A stretch of DNA of 12,519 bases from JBFLVN01 sp040758475. Its GTDB lineage: Bacteria; JAGRBM01. Shown in pieces: positions 5,955-12,519 of the stretch; within the stretch, counting starts at the first letter, position 1, and the number at the start of each line of letters is the position of its first letter. The stretch covers positions 1-12,519 of the forward strand of contig JBFLVN010000098.1 of NCBI GenBank assembly GCA_040758475.1. The letters are read 5' to 3'. Position numbers and translations under genes: made by a program. The notes under the pieces were generated by a model that worked only from the letters and a program-made list of their open reading frames with translations, ran no database searches and was not told the origin of the DNA.

Positions 5955-6031
5955 TGGCCACGAAAAAAAAGTTTGGCCATCTGGCCACCTTCATCGGTTG
6001 GGCGGTTCCAAAGGGTTTTAAGGGCTTTTCG
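5955..6031. repeat. 77-bp direct repeat, copy B
   Basis: It begins TGGCCACGAAAAAAAA and ends GGGCTTTTCG, with the same length and layout as copy A. It lies 18 bp right of the inverted-arm element, which sits between the two copies. The A-tract of eight is kept in both. Confidence 0.6.
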
Positions 6032-6111
6032 GTGCTCCCCATCCGCCGAGAATCCCCTGCGGGCAATTTGGCATCCAACGAACTAGCCTAGGCCCGCGAG
6101 GTTGAGCGCCC

Positions 6112-7227
6112 ATGCCATCCATCGACGTTCTTTTTCGTCCCTTCCCGTTCGGCAAAGTCACCCTTCCAAACCGCATCGTCATGGCCCCCATGACCAGGAG
6201 CCGCTCGCCGGGAGGCGTGCCCACGGAACAGGTGGCCAAATACTACCGCCGCCGGGCCGAGGGCGGGGCGGGGCTCATCATCACGGAAGCCACCATCATC
6301 AATCACAAAGCCTCGAACGGCTATCCCGCCGTGCCCCAGTTCTACGGCGAAAAAGCCCTTGCCGGCTGGAAGCGCGTTCTCGAAGAAGTCCACGCGGTGG
6401 GGGGACGAATCATTCCCCAAATTTGGCACACAGGGAGCATCCGCCAGACGGGCATGGAACCGGACCCCGCCGTTCCCGGCTACGCCCCTTCGCCCGTTCC
6501 CCATCCCAACTTCAAGGGGAAGGGCCAAATCCCCCATGAAATGACCCAGCAGGACATCGATGAAGTGGTGGCCGCTTATGGCGAGTCAGCCCGGTACGCC
6601 AAGGAACTCGGATTCGATGGCGTCGAGATTCACGGGGCCCATGCCTATTTGATCGACCAGTTTTTCTGGGACGTGACGAACCAGCGGAAGGACAAATACG
6701 GCGGCGACCTCCTGGCCCGCTCGCGCTTCGCCATCGAAGTGATCCAGGCCGTCCGCGCGGCGGTGGGGAAGGATTTCCCCGTTGTTTTCCGTTTCTCCCA
6801 GTGGAAGCAGGGGGATTATTCCTACAAGATCGCCAAGACCCCGCAGGAACTCGGGAAATTCCTGGAGCCCCTCTCCAACGCGGGCGTGGATATTTTCCAC
6901 GCCAGCACGCGGCGCTTCTGGGAGCCCGAGTTCGAGGGATCGGATCTGAACCTAGCCGGCTGGACCAAGAAACTCACGGGGAAGCCCTCCATCACGGTCG
7001 GAAGCGTGGGGCTCGATACGGATTTCATTTCGAGCTTCGCAGGCAAAGCCGCCAAGATGGCGGACCTCACGAATCTTTTGGAGCGCATGGAACGCGGCGA
7101 ATTCGATCTCGTGGCCGTGGGGCGGGCGTTCCTCTCGGAACCCGCCTGGGGGAACAAAGTCCGCGAAGGGCGCTATGGGGAAATAAAACCCTTTACGCCC
7201 CTTTCCGTCGGAGGAGCGCTGGAGTAA
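6112..7227 (+). CDS. Old Yellow Enzyme family NADH:flavin oxidoreductase / alkene reductase
   Basis: This is a protein of 371 residues forming one (beta/alpha)8 FMN barrel. The opening LFRPFPFGKVTLPNRIVMAPMTRSRS (about 7-32) is the family start with the FMN-contacting Pro-Met-Thr. HGAHAYLIDQFF (174-185) gives the substrate-binding pair His174/His177 and the proton-donor Tyr179, spaced as in OYE His191/Asn194/Tyr196. KYGGDLLARSRFAIEV (195-210) replaces the common RYGGSxENRxRF. Arg227 and the TVGSVG (295-300) and VAVGRAFLSEP (334-344) segments bind FMN phosphate. Such enzymes reduce activated C=C bonds (enones, maleimides, nitro compounds) with NAD(P)H in the cytosol; the physiological substrate here is unknown. 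A GAGG ribosome site lies 10 nt before ATG. It converges with the phosphoesterase gene. Confidence 0.92.
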   Translation: MPSIDVLFRPFPFGKVTLPNRIVMAPMTRSRSPGGVPTEQVAKYYRRRAEGGAGLIITEATIINHKASNGYPAVPQFYGEKALAGWKRVLEEVHAVGGRIIPQIWHTGSIRQTGMEPDPAVPGYAPSPVPHPNFKGKGQIPHEMTQQDIDEVVAAYGESARYAKELGFDGVEIHGAHAYLIDQFFWDVTNQRKDKYGGDLLARSRFAIEVIQAVRAAVGKDFPVVFRFSQWKQGDYSYKIAKTPQELGKFLEPLSNAGVDIFHASTRRFWEPEFEGSDLNLAGWTKKLTGKPSITVGSVGLDTDFISSFAGKAAKMADLTNLLERMERGEFDLVAVGRAFLSEPAWGNKVREGRYGEIKPFTPLSVGGALE

Positions 7228-7239
7228 TCCGGGGCCGTT

Positions 7240-8013
7240 CTAATCTGCCCGGAGGGTGAAGAGGGCGATTTCGGGCGGGCAATCGACCCGGAGCTTGATG
7301 CCTGTATAGCCCAGGCCCCGCGAGACGTAGAGGCGCGTCCGGCCCTTGGTAAAGAAGCCCTGGTCGTAATCGGTCGCGTACTGGGCGATGTTCCAGATTT
7401 TACCCCAGGGCATCTTGAGGCGCACCTGCCCGCCATGGGTGTGGCCGGCCAGCACGAGGTCGTACCCCGCCCGGGTGGCGGCGCCGAAGGCGTCGGGCCG
7501 GTGGGTGATGAGCAGGTGGAAGTGGTCCGGGTGGTTTTCCTTCGAGAGTTCGCCGATCTCGGGGTAGTGATAATCTTCGGTCAGGGAAATCATCGGATCG
7601 TCCACGCCCGTCAGGGTTAGTCCTTCCAGGTCCGTAAACGTCAGCCTTTGTTTCCCCACGAACCGTACCGGGGTCTCGTCGTGGAAGGCGCGGATAAGGC
7701 GCTTGGGGCCGGCGTAGTAGTCGTGGTTCCCCAGGATGGCGAAGCTGCCGATCCGGGCCCGGAGGCTTTCGAAGGCGTGGATGACTTCGGGGATGTACCA
7801 CGGCTGCCAGTTCATGATGTCGCCCGTGATGGCCACGATGTCGGGATTTAGCTCGTTCGTCTCGGCGACGATTTCCTGCAAGTGCTCCTGGCGCATGAAG
7901 GGGCCGGCGTGGAGGTCGGAGAGGTGGGCGATCGTGAGGCCCGAGAGGCCTTTCTGATGGGATTCGAGGGGGATGGTGTGGCGCTCGACGACGCGGCCGT
8001 GGCCGTTGCTCAT
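7240..8013 (-). CDS. Calcineurin-like metallophosphoesterase (YkuE/YaeI-type)
   Basis: This is a two-metal phosphoesterase. Numbered from the ATG at 8013 (257 residues), the motifs are HLSDLHAG (30-37: Asp33, His35), GDIM (64-67: Asp65), GNHDY (95-99: Asn96, His97), THRPDAF (170-176: His171) and GHTHGG (190-195: His191, His193), the complete metal set. Family members include the lipid A precursor hydrolase type and YkuE/YaeI phosphoesterases acting at the membrane; the substrate cannot be told from sequence. The frame stays open upstream to a GTG at 8115, adding 34 hydrophilic residues without a membrane helix. I prefer 8013 because the product then begins shortly before the conserved LSGLTIAHLSDLH block and a TAGGCT box lies 8 nt upstream. 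The GTG start remains possible. Neither start has a clear ribosome site. Confidence 0.85.
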   Translation of the reverse strand: MSNGHGRVVERHTIPLESHQKGLSGLTIAHLSDLHAGPFMRQEHLQEIVAETNELNPDIVAITGDIMNWQPWYIPEVIHAFESLRARIGSFAILGNHDYYAGPKRLIRAFHDETPVRFVGKQRLTFTDLEGLTLTGVDDPMISLTEDYHYPEIGELSKENHPDHFHLLITHRPDAFGAATRAGYDLVLAGHTHGGQVRLKMPWGKIWNIAQYATDYDQGFFTKGRTRLYVSRGLGYTGIKLRVDCPPEIALFTLRAD

Positions 8014-8021
8014 GGGGGCGG

Positions 8022-8027
8022 AGCCTA
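8022..8027 (-). promoter_or_regulatory. -10-like box before the phosphoesterase ATG
   Basis: TAGGCT on the minus strand ends 8 nt before the ATG at 8013, the same distance as at the TetR and radical SAM genes. No -35 is visible. If the GTG at 8115 is the true start, this box is coincidental. Confidence 0.25.
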
Positions 8028-8178
8028 GCGCCGCCGCAAGCGCTTCGCCTACGGCGCTGCCCCGGCCGGTTCGGGCTTCGCGTGTAGCCCTGTTAAGGGG
8101 TTTGATTTGGCTCACAGGGCGGTGGGCGGCTTCTTCGTCATGGTCTATGGTGGCGCCGCTTGGCAGGGTTTTGGGAAA

Positions 8179-10245
8179 ATGTCCTTTCGATTAAAACTGG
8201 AACTCTCGGCGATTTTGCTCCTTTGCGGCGTTCTAGCGGGCTGTGGCGGGGAGTCGGCGCCTCCTCCTTATCCCGCCCCGGCCAACTTCACCGTCACTCC
8301 GGGGGACGCTCAAAACACCCTCGACTGGGACCTGATAGAGGATGTTACGGCCTACCGGATTCACCGTTCAACCAACGCGGTTTTTACTCCGAGCAGCGGA
8401 AACGTGATCGGACAAGTGGCCGCTCCGCCTTATACGGATAACAACCTCGTGAACGGCGTCCGGTATTATTACGCCGTTACGGCACAGGGCCCGGAAGGAA
8501 CGGGAGCGGCGACCGCGAACGTACTCGGCCGGCCAAACGGGCCGCCGGACCCGCCCGATGGCCTTTGTTTCGTCATTGGCTCCACGGAAACCACCATCAC
8601 CTGGAACGCCGCCCCGGGGGCGGATTTGTACAACCTCTACTTCGCTACCACTTCCGGGGTTACCGCCGCGACGGGTACGAAAGTCGCCGCTGTCGATACG
8701 CCTTTCAACCACACGGGCCTGACCGACGGCACGCCTTACTACTACGTCCTTACTTCCGAAAACGGCGTGGGTGGCGAAGGCCCCGAATCGGAGGAGATTT
8801 CCCTCACCCCCGACGCGGCCTACGATGGCACGGACCCTCTTTTGCGCTTTCAATGGCACCTTCAGAATACGGGTCAAGACTGTGGCGAGGCGGGGGAAGA
8901 CCTCGATGTCTTTCCGGCATGGGACGACGGCTACGACGGCACGGGCGTGCGGATCGCCATTGTGGACGACGGCCTGGAGATTGCTCACGAGGATCTTTCA
9001 GCCAACGTCGTTCCGGGTGCTTCTTATGATTACGATACCGGAGACACTGATCCGACGGGCGGGGCCCATGGCACTTCGGTGGCTGGCGTCGCGGCGGCGC
9101 GGGATTCGAACGGTTTCGGTGGAAACGGCGTCGCTCCACGGGCCGGCCTCGTCGGGTTCAATGTCCTTCAAGACCTCACGACGGCCAACGAAGCCGACGC
9201 CATGGGCCGCGGCTCACCCAATGTTTTCGTTTCCAACAACAGTTGGGGGCCTTCGGATGGCGCCGGGTCGCTCGATGCTTCGACGGCCCTCTGGCAAACC
9301 GCAATCCTAAATGAACTCGGTAATGGCCGTGGTGAGAAGGGCACGCTCTTTACCTGGGCTGGCGGGAACGGCGCTCCTACGGACAATTCGAATTACGATG
9401 GCTATGCCAATTTCCGGGGCGTCATCGCGGTGTGCGCCGTCACTTTCAATGGCGTGCGTTCCAGCTATTCGGAGCCGGGCGCTAATCTCTGGGTCTGCGC
9501 CCCCTCTAGTGGGCAAGGAAGGGGGATCACTACGACGGACCGTTCGGGAAGCGAAGGCTACAATTCAAATGGCTCGGACAATTACGCGGATACCGATTAT
9601 ACGAACGATTTTGGCGGCACGTCCTCGGCCACGCCAGCCGTGACGGGCACGATCGCCTTGATCCTCGACGCCAATCCGAATCTCGGCTGGCGCGACGTAC
9701 GGGAAATCCTGGCGCTTACGGCCCGAAAGAACGATCCAACCGACCCCGATTGGACTACGAACGATGCGGGCTACGACATCAATCATCAGTATGGTTTCGG
9801 TGTCGCTGACGTTGCTGCGGCGGTGACGGCTGCACTTTCGTGGACGGTCATTGCTGCCCCTCAAGTCACGTATATTTCCACTGCCGAAACGCCCAACCTC
9901 GCCATTCCGGATAACAATGGGACGGGCGTATCGGATACGACGAGCGTTTCTTCAAGCGGTATTACGGATATCGAATGGGTCGAAGTCGTTTTCACGGCGG
10001 CGAATCACGCTTACTCGGGTGATCTGGAAATAACCCTTACGGCCCCAGGTGGGACGGAGAGCGTCCTGGCGGAAACCCACGGGTGCGCCGGGGATAATTG
10101 CTCCAATTACGATGGATGGGTTTTTGGAGTTGCCCGGCATTTGGGCGAGAGCGCCGACGGAACGTGGACCCTCAAGGTCGTCGACGGCGCCGCCGGCGAC
10201 ACCGGCACGTTCCAGTCCTGGCAGCTCAAGATTTACGGGCGGTGA
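8179..10245 (+). CDS. Lipoprotein kexin-like subtilase (FN3-FN3-S8-P domain) lacking its own prodomain
   Basis: This is a protein of 688 residues. ATG 8179 is chosen because it opens a lipoprotein signal (hydrophobic core 7-20, lipobox LAGC, Cys22); the frame upstream is open to 8107 but would bury the signal. Gly-Gly after Cys22 predicts an outer-membrane anchor. Two fibronectin III-like modules (~33-119, ~124-212) precede the S8 domain (~216-555), which enters with DPLLRFQWHLQNTGQ. The triad is Asp263 (AIVDDG), His297 (AHGTSVAG) and Ser482 (GGTSSATP), with oxyanion Asn397 (WAGGNGA), the kexin/furin S8B pattern. A C-terminal P domain (~560-688) ends GTFQSWQLKIYGR. Secreted subtilases normally carry an N-terminal prodomain for folding and inhibition; none is found here, its place being taken by FN3 modules. 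A prodomain-like protein is encoded 12 bp downstream. Confidence 0.92.
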   Translation: MSFRLKLELSAILLLCGVLAGCGGESAPPPYPAPANFTVTPGDAQNTLDWDLIEDVTAYRIHRSTNAVFTPSSGNVIGQVAAPPYTDNNLVNGVRYYYAVTAQGPEGTGAATANVLGRPNGPPDPPDGLCFVIGSTETTITWNAAPGADLYNLYFATTSGVTAATGTKVAAVDTPFNHTGLTDGTPYYYVLTSENGVGGEGPESEEISLTPDAAYDGTDPLLRFQWHLQNTGQDCGEAGEDLDVFPAWDDGYDGTGVRIAIVDDGLEIAHEDLSANVVPGASYDYDTGDTDPTGGAHGTSVAGVAAARDSNGFGGNGVAPRAGLVGFNVLQDLTTANEADAMGRGSPNVFVSNNSWGPSDGAGSLDASTALWQTAILNELGNGRGEKGTLFTWAGGNGAPTDNSNYDGYANFRGVIAVCAVTFNGVRSSYSEPGANLWVCAPSSGQGRGITTTDRSGSEGYNSNGSDNYADTDYTNDFGGTSSATPAVTGTIALILDANPNLGWRDVREILALTARKNDPTDPDWTTNDAGYDINHQYGFGVADVAAAVTAALSWTVIAAPQVTYISTAETPNLAIPDNNGTGVSDTTSVSSSGITDIEWVEVVFTAANHAYSGDLEITLTAPGGTESVLAETHGCAGDNCSNYDGWVFGVARHLGESADGTWTLKVVDGAAGDTGTFQSWQLKIYGR

Positions 10246-10257
10246 GCGGAGTTGAAG

Positions 10258-10914
10258 ATGGACGCACGCAGCAAAAATCTCGCCGGTGTTTTTCTGACCG
10301 CCGCTTTGGCGGTCTTGGTTGGTACCACCCAGGCGGCTGGGCCCAAGGGCGCAGGCTCCCGTGCGGCCGGGGGCAAATCCGGCAAGTCCTATTACTGGTA
10401 TGACGGCGTAAAAAAGCGGCCCATCTCCACCGACCCGGAGCTTCTCGCGGAGTTCGGTCAATTCGAAAAAGGCGCCTCTCCCGCGGATGGCGGGGCCGTT
10501 GCTATCCAAACGGTGAGCCCCAAGGCGGAGGTCGAATCCGTTCCGGCCAAGGGCGTCCGTTTGTGGAAACTCCCCCCCGAGTCGGATGGCGAAAGCGTGG
10601 CTCCGGCGGCTTCCTCCAAGGAGCCCGCCGGCCGGTTTTCTCCCGTCTTCCGGGACGGCCGGGGAGGGAGGATGCGCGCCCTTCCAGGCGGCATCGTCGT
10701 CCAGCTCGATTCGAAGCTATCGGACAAGGAAGCGCGGGAATGGGCCCGCGCGAAGGGACTTGCCGTCCGCAAAAAGCTCTCCTTGCCCGGCAACTACTAC
10801 GTGCTCGATACGAAGCCCGGCCTCGAAGCCCTCGAAAAAGCCAATGCCCTTTACGAATCGGGCGAAGTCCTTTCCGCTTCCCCCGATTGGTGGCAGGAAG
10901 CGCAAGCCAAGTGA
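10258..10914 (+). CDS. Secreted stand-alone subtilase prodomain-like protein (putative propeptide chaperone/inhibitor)
   Basis: The protein has 218 residues; its ATG at 10258 has GGAG 6 nt upstream and lies 12 bp after the subtilase stop, so the two are cotranscribed. A Sec signal peptide (core 11-22, cleavage after TQA, 26) is followed by YYWYDGVKKRPIS (45-57), which resembles the YYxGGKKxPL segment opening many bacterial S8 precursors. A Pro/Ala-rich linker comes next. The C-terminal module starts at FSPVFRDG (127-134) and runs through RALPGGIVVQLDSKLSDKEA, GLAVRKKLSLPGNYYVLDT (167-185), LEKANALYESGEVLSASPDWW (192-212). This is the strand-helix-strand...helix-strand order and wording of bacterial S8 N-terminal prodomains, which normally end just before the DPLxxxQWHLQN entry of the protease. 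No catalytic domain follows. I infer that it acts in trans on the neighbouring subtilase, as folding helper, inhibitor or both. Confidence 0.8.
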   Translation: MDARSKNLAGVFLTAALAVLVGTTQAAGPKGAGSRAAGGKSGKSYYWYDGVKKRPISTDPELLAEFGQFEKGASPADGGAVAIQTVSPKAEVESVPAKGVRLWKLPPESDGESVAPAASSKEPAGRFSPVFRDGRGGRMRALPGGIVVQLDSKLSDKEAREWARAKGLAVRKKLSLPGNYYVLDTKPGLEALEKANALYESGEVLSASPDWWQEAQAK

Positions 10915-10992
10915 TTTTGCCGCCAACCCGCTTCAAAAAGTAAACGCTGACCACTTTTCGATTTGCCAGCCCTTAGTTGCGGCCGGGCACCG

Positions 10993-11001
10993 TGCTACAA
11001 T
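10993..11001 (+). promoter_or_regulatory. Extended -10 promoter before the AurF-like gene
   Basis: TGCTACAAT is an extended -10 (TACAAT at 10996-11001) within the 132-bp gap between the prodomain gene and the AurF-like gene. Transcription would start near 11008, giving a leader of about 40 nt with GGGAGG before the ATG at 11047. The -35 is poor (TTAGTT at 10973). The rest of the gap shows nothing clear. Confidence 0.45.
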
Positions 11002-11046
11002 TGGTTCCATTGGTGAGTCCTTACCCTTTGTTGTGGGAGGCATCCC

Positions 11047-11976
11047 ATGATTTCGGTTCAGGTCCAACCCGAATTTTCCGAGAAGCTCAATCACGCCAGC
11101 ACTGTCCGCCGGTCTTATCCGTGGGATCGCAAGGTGATCGATTGGTCCGTTCCCATCGATAACCAGCATCTCTACATGCCGCATCGGTATAGTTTTCTGT
11201 GGAGCACTCCCTTGTGGGACCGGCTCACGCTCGAAGAGAAGAGCTTTGTGACGCGCTGGGAATTCACCCAGCTCATGCGGAATGCCGGGGCAGGAGAGCA
11301 TCTTTTAAACCAAGCCATCCTCTCGGTCCTCCATCACACGAACCAGTACGATCCGGCCTGGCGCTACCTGCTCCACGAAGTGGCTGAAGAATGCCAGCAC
11401 ATGGCCATGTTCAACGAATGGGTCCGCCTCAATCCGGATATTCGTACCAAAGGACTCCGCGATGACAAATGGGGCCTGCTGGCCTCCGTCCTGACTCCTG
11501 TTTTCGCCACCCAGTTCCCGGTTTTCTTCTGGATGCTCACCATGCTGCTGGAAGTTTCCGGCGACATGATGGGCCACGATCAGTCCAAGAATGAACTCAG
11601 CCTCCTCCATCCCATTGTGGTGCAACTGGGGAAGGCCCACGCGGTGGAGGAAGTCCGCCACATCGCCTTCGCCAGGCGGTGGGTCGAGGCGGCCATGCCC
11701 AAGCTCTCCAAGATCGACCGCCTGCTCCTCTCCGAAGTGGCCGAGCGCGTCCTGGCGCAGGTGATCCGCATAGGCTTGCCGCCCATTTTCTACAGCAGCC
11801 AGATCGCGCCGTTTGTCTCGTACGAGGAATTCCGCGCGGCGGTCCGCTCGGAGAACCGCCGGGAGATGACGCGCATCCAGGTCGCTCCTACAGTGAAGCA
11901 ATTGCACGAGCTCGGGATTCTTCGGAGTCGCACGCTTCGCAAATGGGAGAGGGAAGGGCTCGTGCTTCCCGTGTAA
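11047..11976 (+). CDS. AurF-like diiron oxygenase
   Basis: This is a cytosolic all-helical protein of 309 residues, close to AurF length. The ligand pattern of AurF (p-aminobenzoate N-oxygenase) is complete: Glu84 (GAGEHLL), Glu115 and His118 (EVAEECQHM), Glu169 (LLEVSGD), and His198, Glu202, His205 (HAVEEVRH). The spacing of the last three (4 then 3) and of E115/H118 (3) equals that in AurF, including the extra seventh ligand His198. Such enzymes use O2 and a reduced diiron centre to oxidise aryl amines or related substrates. There is no biosynthetic cluster here, so the substrate is open. GGGAGG lies 6 nt before ATG. The C-terminal ~35 residues (VKQLHELGILRSRTLRKWEREG) could be a small helical extension. 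It converges with a MarR gene 11 bp away. Confidence 0.87.
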   Translation: MISVQVQPEFSEKLNHASTVRRSYPWDRKVIDWSVPIDNQHLYMPHRYSFLWSTPLWDRLTLEEKSFVTRWEFTQLMRNAGAGEHLLNQAILSVLHHTNQYDPAWRYLLHEVAEECQHMAMFNEWVRLNPDIRTKGLRDDKWGLLASVLTPVFATQFPVFFWMLTMLLEVSGDMMGHDQSKNELSLLHPIVVQLGKAHAVEEVRHIAFARRWVEAAMPKLSKIDRLLLSEVAERVLAQVIRIGLPPIFYSSQIAPFVSYEEFRAAVRSENRREMTRIQVAPTVKQLHELGILRSRTLRKWEREGLVLPV

Positions 11977-11987
11977 TTCGATCCCGC

Positions 11988-12500
11988 TTAGGATTTTGCG
12001 GTTTCGTTCTTCTGTTTTTCAAGCCGTCCCAGTTCTTTTTGGAAACTGCCCGAGACCTTGAGGACGAGCCGGGCGAGGTCCACCTGTTCCTTGGGGGTAA
12101 GGACTCCGAGGACGCGGCCCAGGAACTCCATCATGGAAAGGGAGAGCCCTTGCACGGCGTCCACCGCCTTGTCGGTAAGACGCAGCTTGCAGGAGCGAAG
12201 GTCCTCGGCGTTCTGGATGCGGACGAGGAGCCTGTCCCGCTCCATGCGGTCCACGAGCTTGCTCACCGTGCTGTGCTTGAGCCGGAGTTTTTCGGCCAGT
12301 TGCATGACGGTCAGGGGTTCGTTTCGGCGCAGGGCTTGGATGGCCGTGTATTGAAGGAGCGTCACGCCCCGCTTTTTGACGAGCTCCTCCTGGTGGCGGC
12401 GCACGTCCTGGAGCATGCGGGCGGCGCTGAGGAGGATTTTCTCGGCCGTGACGGCCGCCTCTTTGCGGGTAGGGGCGTTTTCCGTTGTCTGGGCGTTCAT
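11988..12500 (-). CDS. MarR-family transcriptional regulator
   Basis: This is a protein of 170 residues, slightly longer than the usual ~145 because of N- and C-terminal polar tails. The winged helix-turn-helix lies at about 62-112: LTVMQLAEKLRLKHSTVSKLVDRMERD is the HTH, followed by the wing VRIQNAEDLRSCKLRLTDKA, where the usual Asp-Arg-Arg becomes Asp-Leu-Arg. Flanking helices (20-45 and 113-160) form the dimer. MarR proteins usually repress efflux or detoxification genes and release DNA on binding phenolic ligands. ATG 12500 is preceded by a GGGGGG ribosome-site-like tract 4 nt upstream. It converges with the AurF-like gene, so its target is more likely upstream, beyond the right edge; control of the oxygenase is not shown by the sequence. 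Confidence 0.9.
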   Translation of the reverse strand: MNAQTTENAPTRKEAAVTAEKILLSAARMLQDVRRHQEELVKKRGVTLLQYTAIQALRRNEPLTVMQLAEKLRLKHSTVSKLVDRMERDRLLVRIQNAEDLRSCKLRLTDKAVDAVQGLSLSMMEFLGRVLGVLTPKEQVDLARLVLKVSGSFQKELGRLEKQKNETAKS

Positions 12501-12519
12501 GAGACCCCCCTGGCCTCTG

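Larger units (their letters stand above)
5410..6111. other. Repeat-rich intergenic region without a convincing gene
   Basis: About 700 bp between brnT and the flavin reductase contain several overlapping open frames of 60-150 codons on both strands. None has a recognisable domain, a good start or codon usage like the neighbouring genes, and their coding potential seems to come from GC-rich repeats. The stretch holds a 24-bp near-palindrome (5631-5654), a short hairpin (CACCTT 5703-5708 with AAGGTG 5716-5721), two copies of a 77-bp repeat (5720-5796, 5955-6031) and a 92-bp inverted-arm element (5845-5936). TGGCCA occurs seven times between 5719 and 5987. No transposase or tRNA is visible. Confidence 0.7.

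Noticed and set aside
5560..6021. Open frame of 153 codons in the repeat region
   Set aside because: It runs through the inverted-arm element and the repeats, has no domain and no good ribosome site. The reading is probably incidental.
5410..6111. CRISPR array or insertion sequence in the repeat region
   Set aside because: There are only two diverged long repeats, no regular short repeat-spacer pattern, and no transposase frame.
7228..7253. Possible bidirectional terminator between the convergent reductase and phosphoesterase (TCCGGG / CCCGGA)
   Set aside because: The stem is only 6 bp with a 14-nt loop and there is no T-tract on either side.
8107..8178. Longer start for the subtilase
   Set aside because: The 24 extra residues would bury the lipoprotein signal peptide, and the ATG at 8179 places the lipobox Cys at residue 22 as expected.
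10915..10965. Possible terminator after the prodomain gene (AAAAGT / ACTTTT)
   Set aside because: It is a short AT-only stem with a long loop, too weak to support.

Overview
The window is about 12.5 kb of GC-rich, tightly packed bacterial DNA. It holds thirteen protein genes, twelve complete and one cut by the left edge, and no RNA gene that I can see. A predicted outer-membrane lipoprotein, a PQQ-type sugar dehydrogenase and a Coq4-family protein point to a Gram-negative, probably aerobic or respiring bacterium. The overall style would suit a deltaproteobacterium-like or related environmental lineage. No marker gene is present, so this placement is tentative.

Left part (1-3400). A TetR-family regulator and an epoxide-hydrolase-type alpha/beta hydrolase form a leftward pair. 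They diverge from a Coq4-family gene. The 62-bp gap between them carries a perfect 18-bp palindrome sitting inside promoter-like elements on both strands, so the regulator probably controls both directions. The Coq4-like gene ends in a 3-bp overlap with an oppositely oriented PA0069-type radical SAM gene. That gene follows a small TfoX-like gene.

Middle (3400-6110). A secreted glucose/sorbosone-dehydrogenase-like protein abuts, stop to stop, a leftward BrnT toxin gene and its overlapping antitoxin-like partner. The partner looks like a short antitoxin split by about 80 extra residues. Behind the toxin lie about 700 bp without a convincing gene. This stretch contains a 24-bp near-palindrome, two diverged copies of a 77-bp repeat, and between them a 92-bp element with inverted arms that are themselves hairpins.

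Right part (6110-12519). An Old Yellow Enzyme-type reductase converges on a calcineurin-like phosphoesterase. Next is a two-gene unit: a lipoprotein kexin-like subtilase (two FN3-like modules, S8 domain, P domain) that lacks its own prodomain, followed 12 bp later by a secreted protein whose C-terminal half looks like the missing prodomain. This split protease/propeptide pair is the most interesting system here. An AurF-like diiron oxygenase with all expected metal ligands and a convergent MarR-family regulator close the window.

At five leftward genes a -10-like hexamer lies only 6-8 nt before the start codon, which suggests leaderless transcripts are common in this organism. All functional calls rest on motif recognition by eye; no database search was possible.
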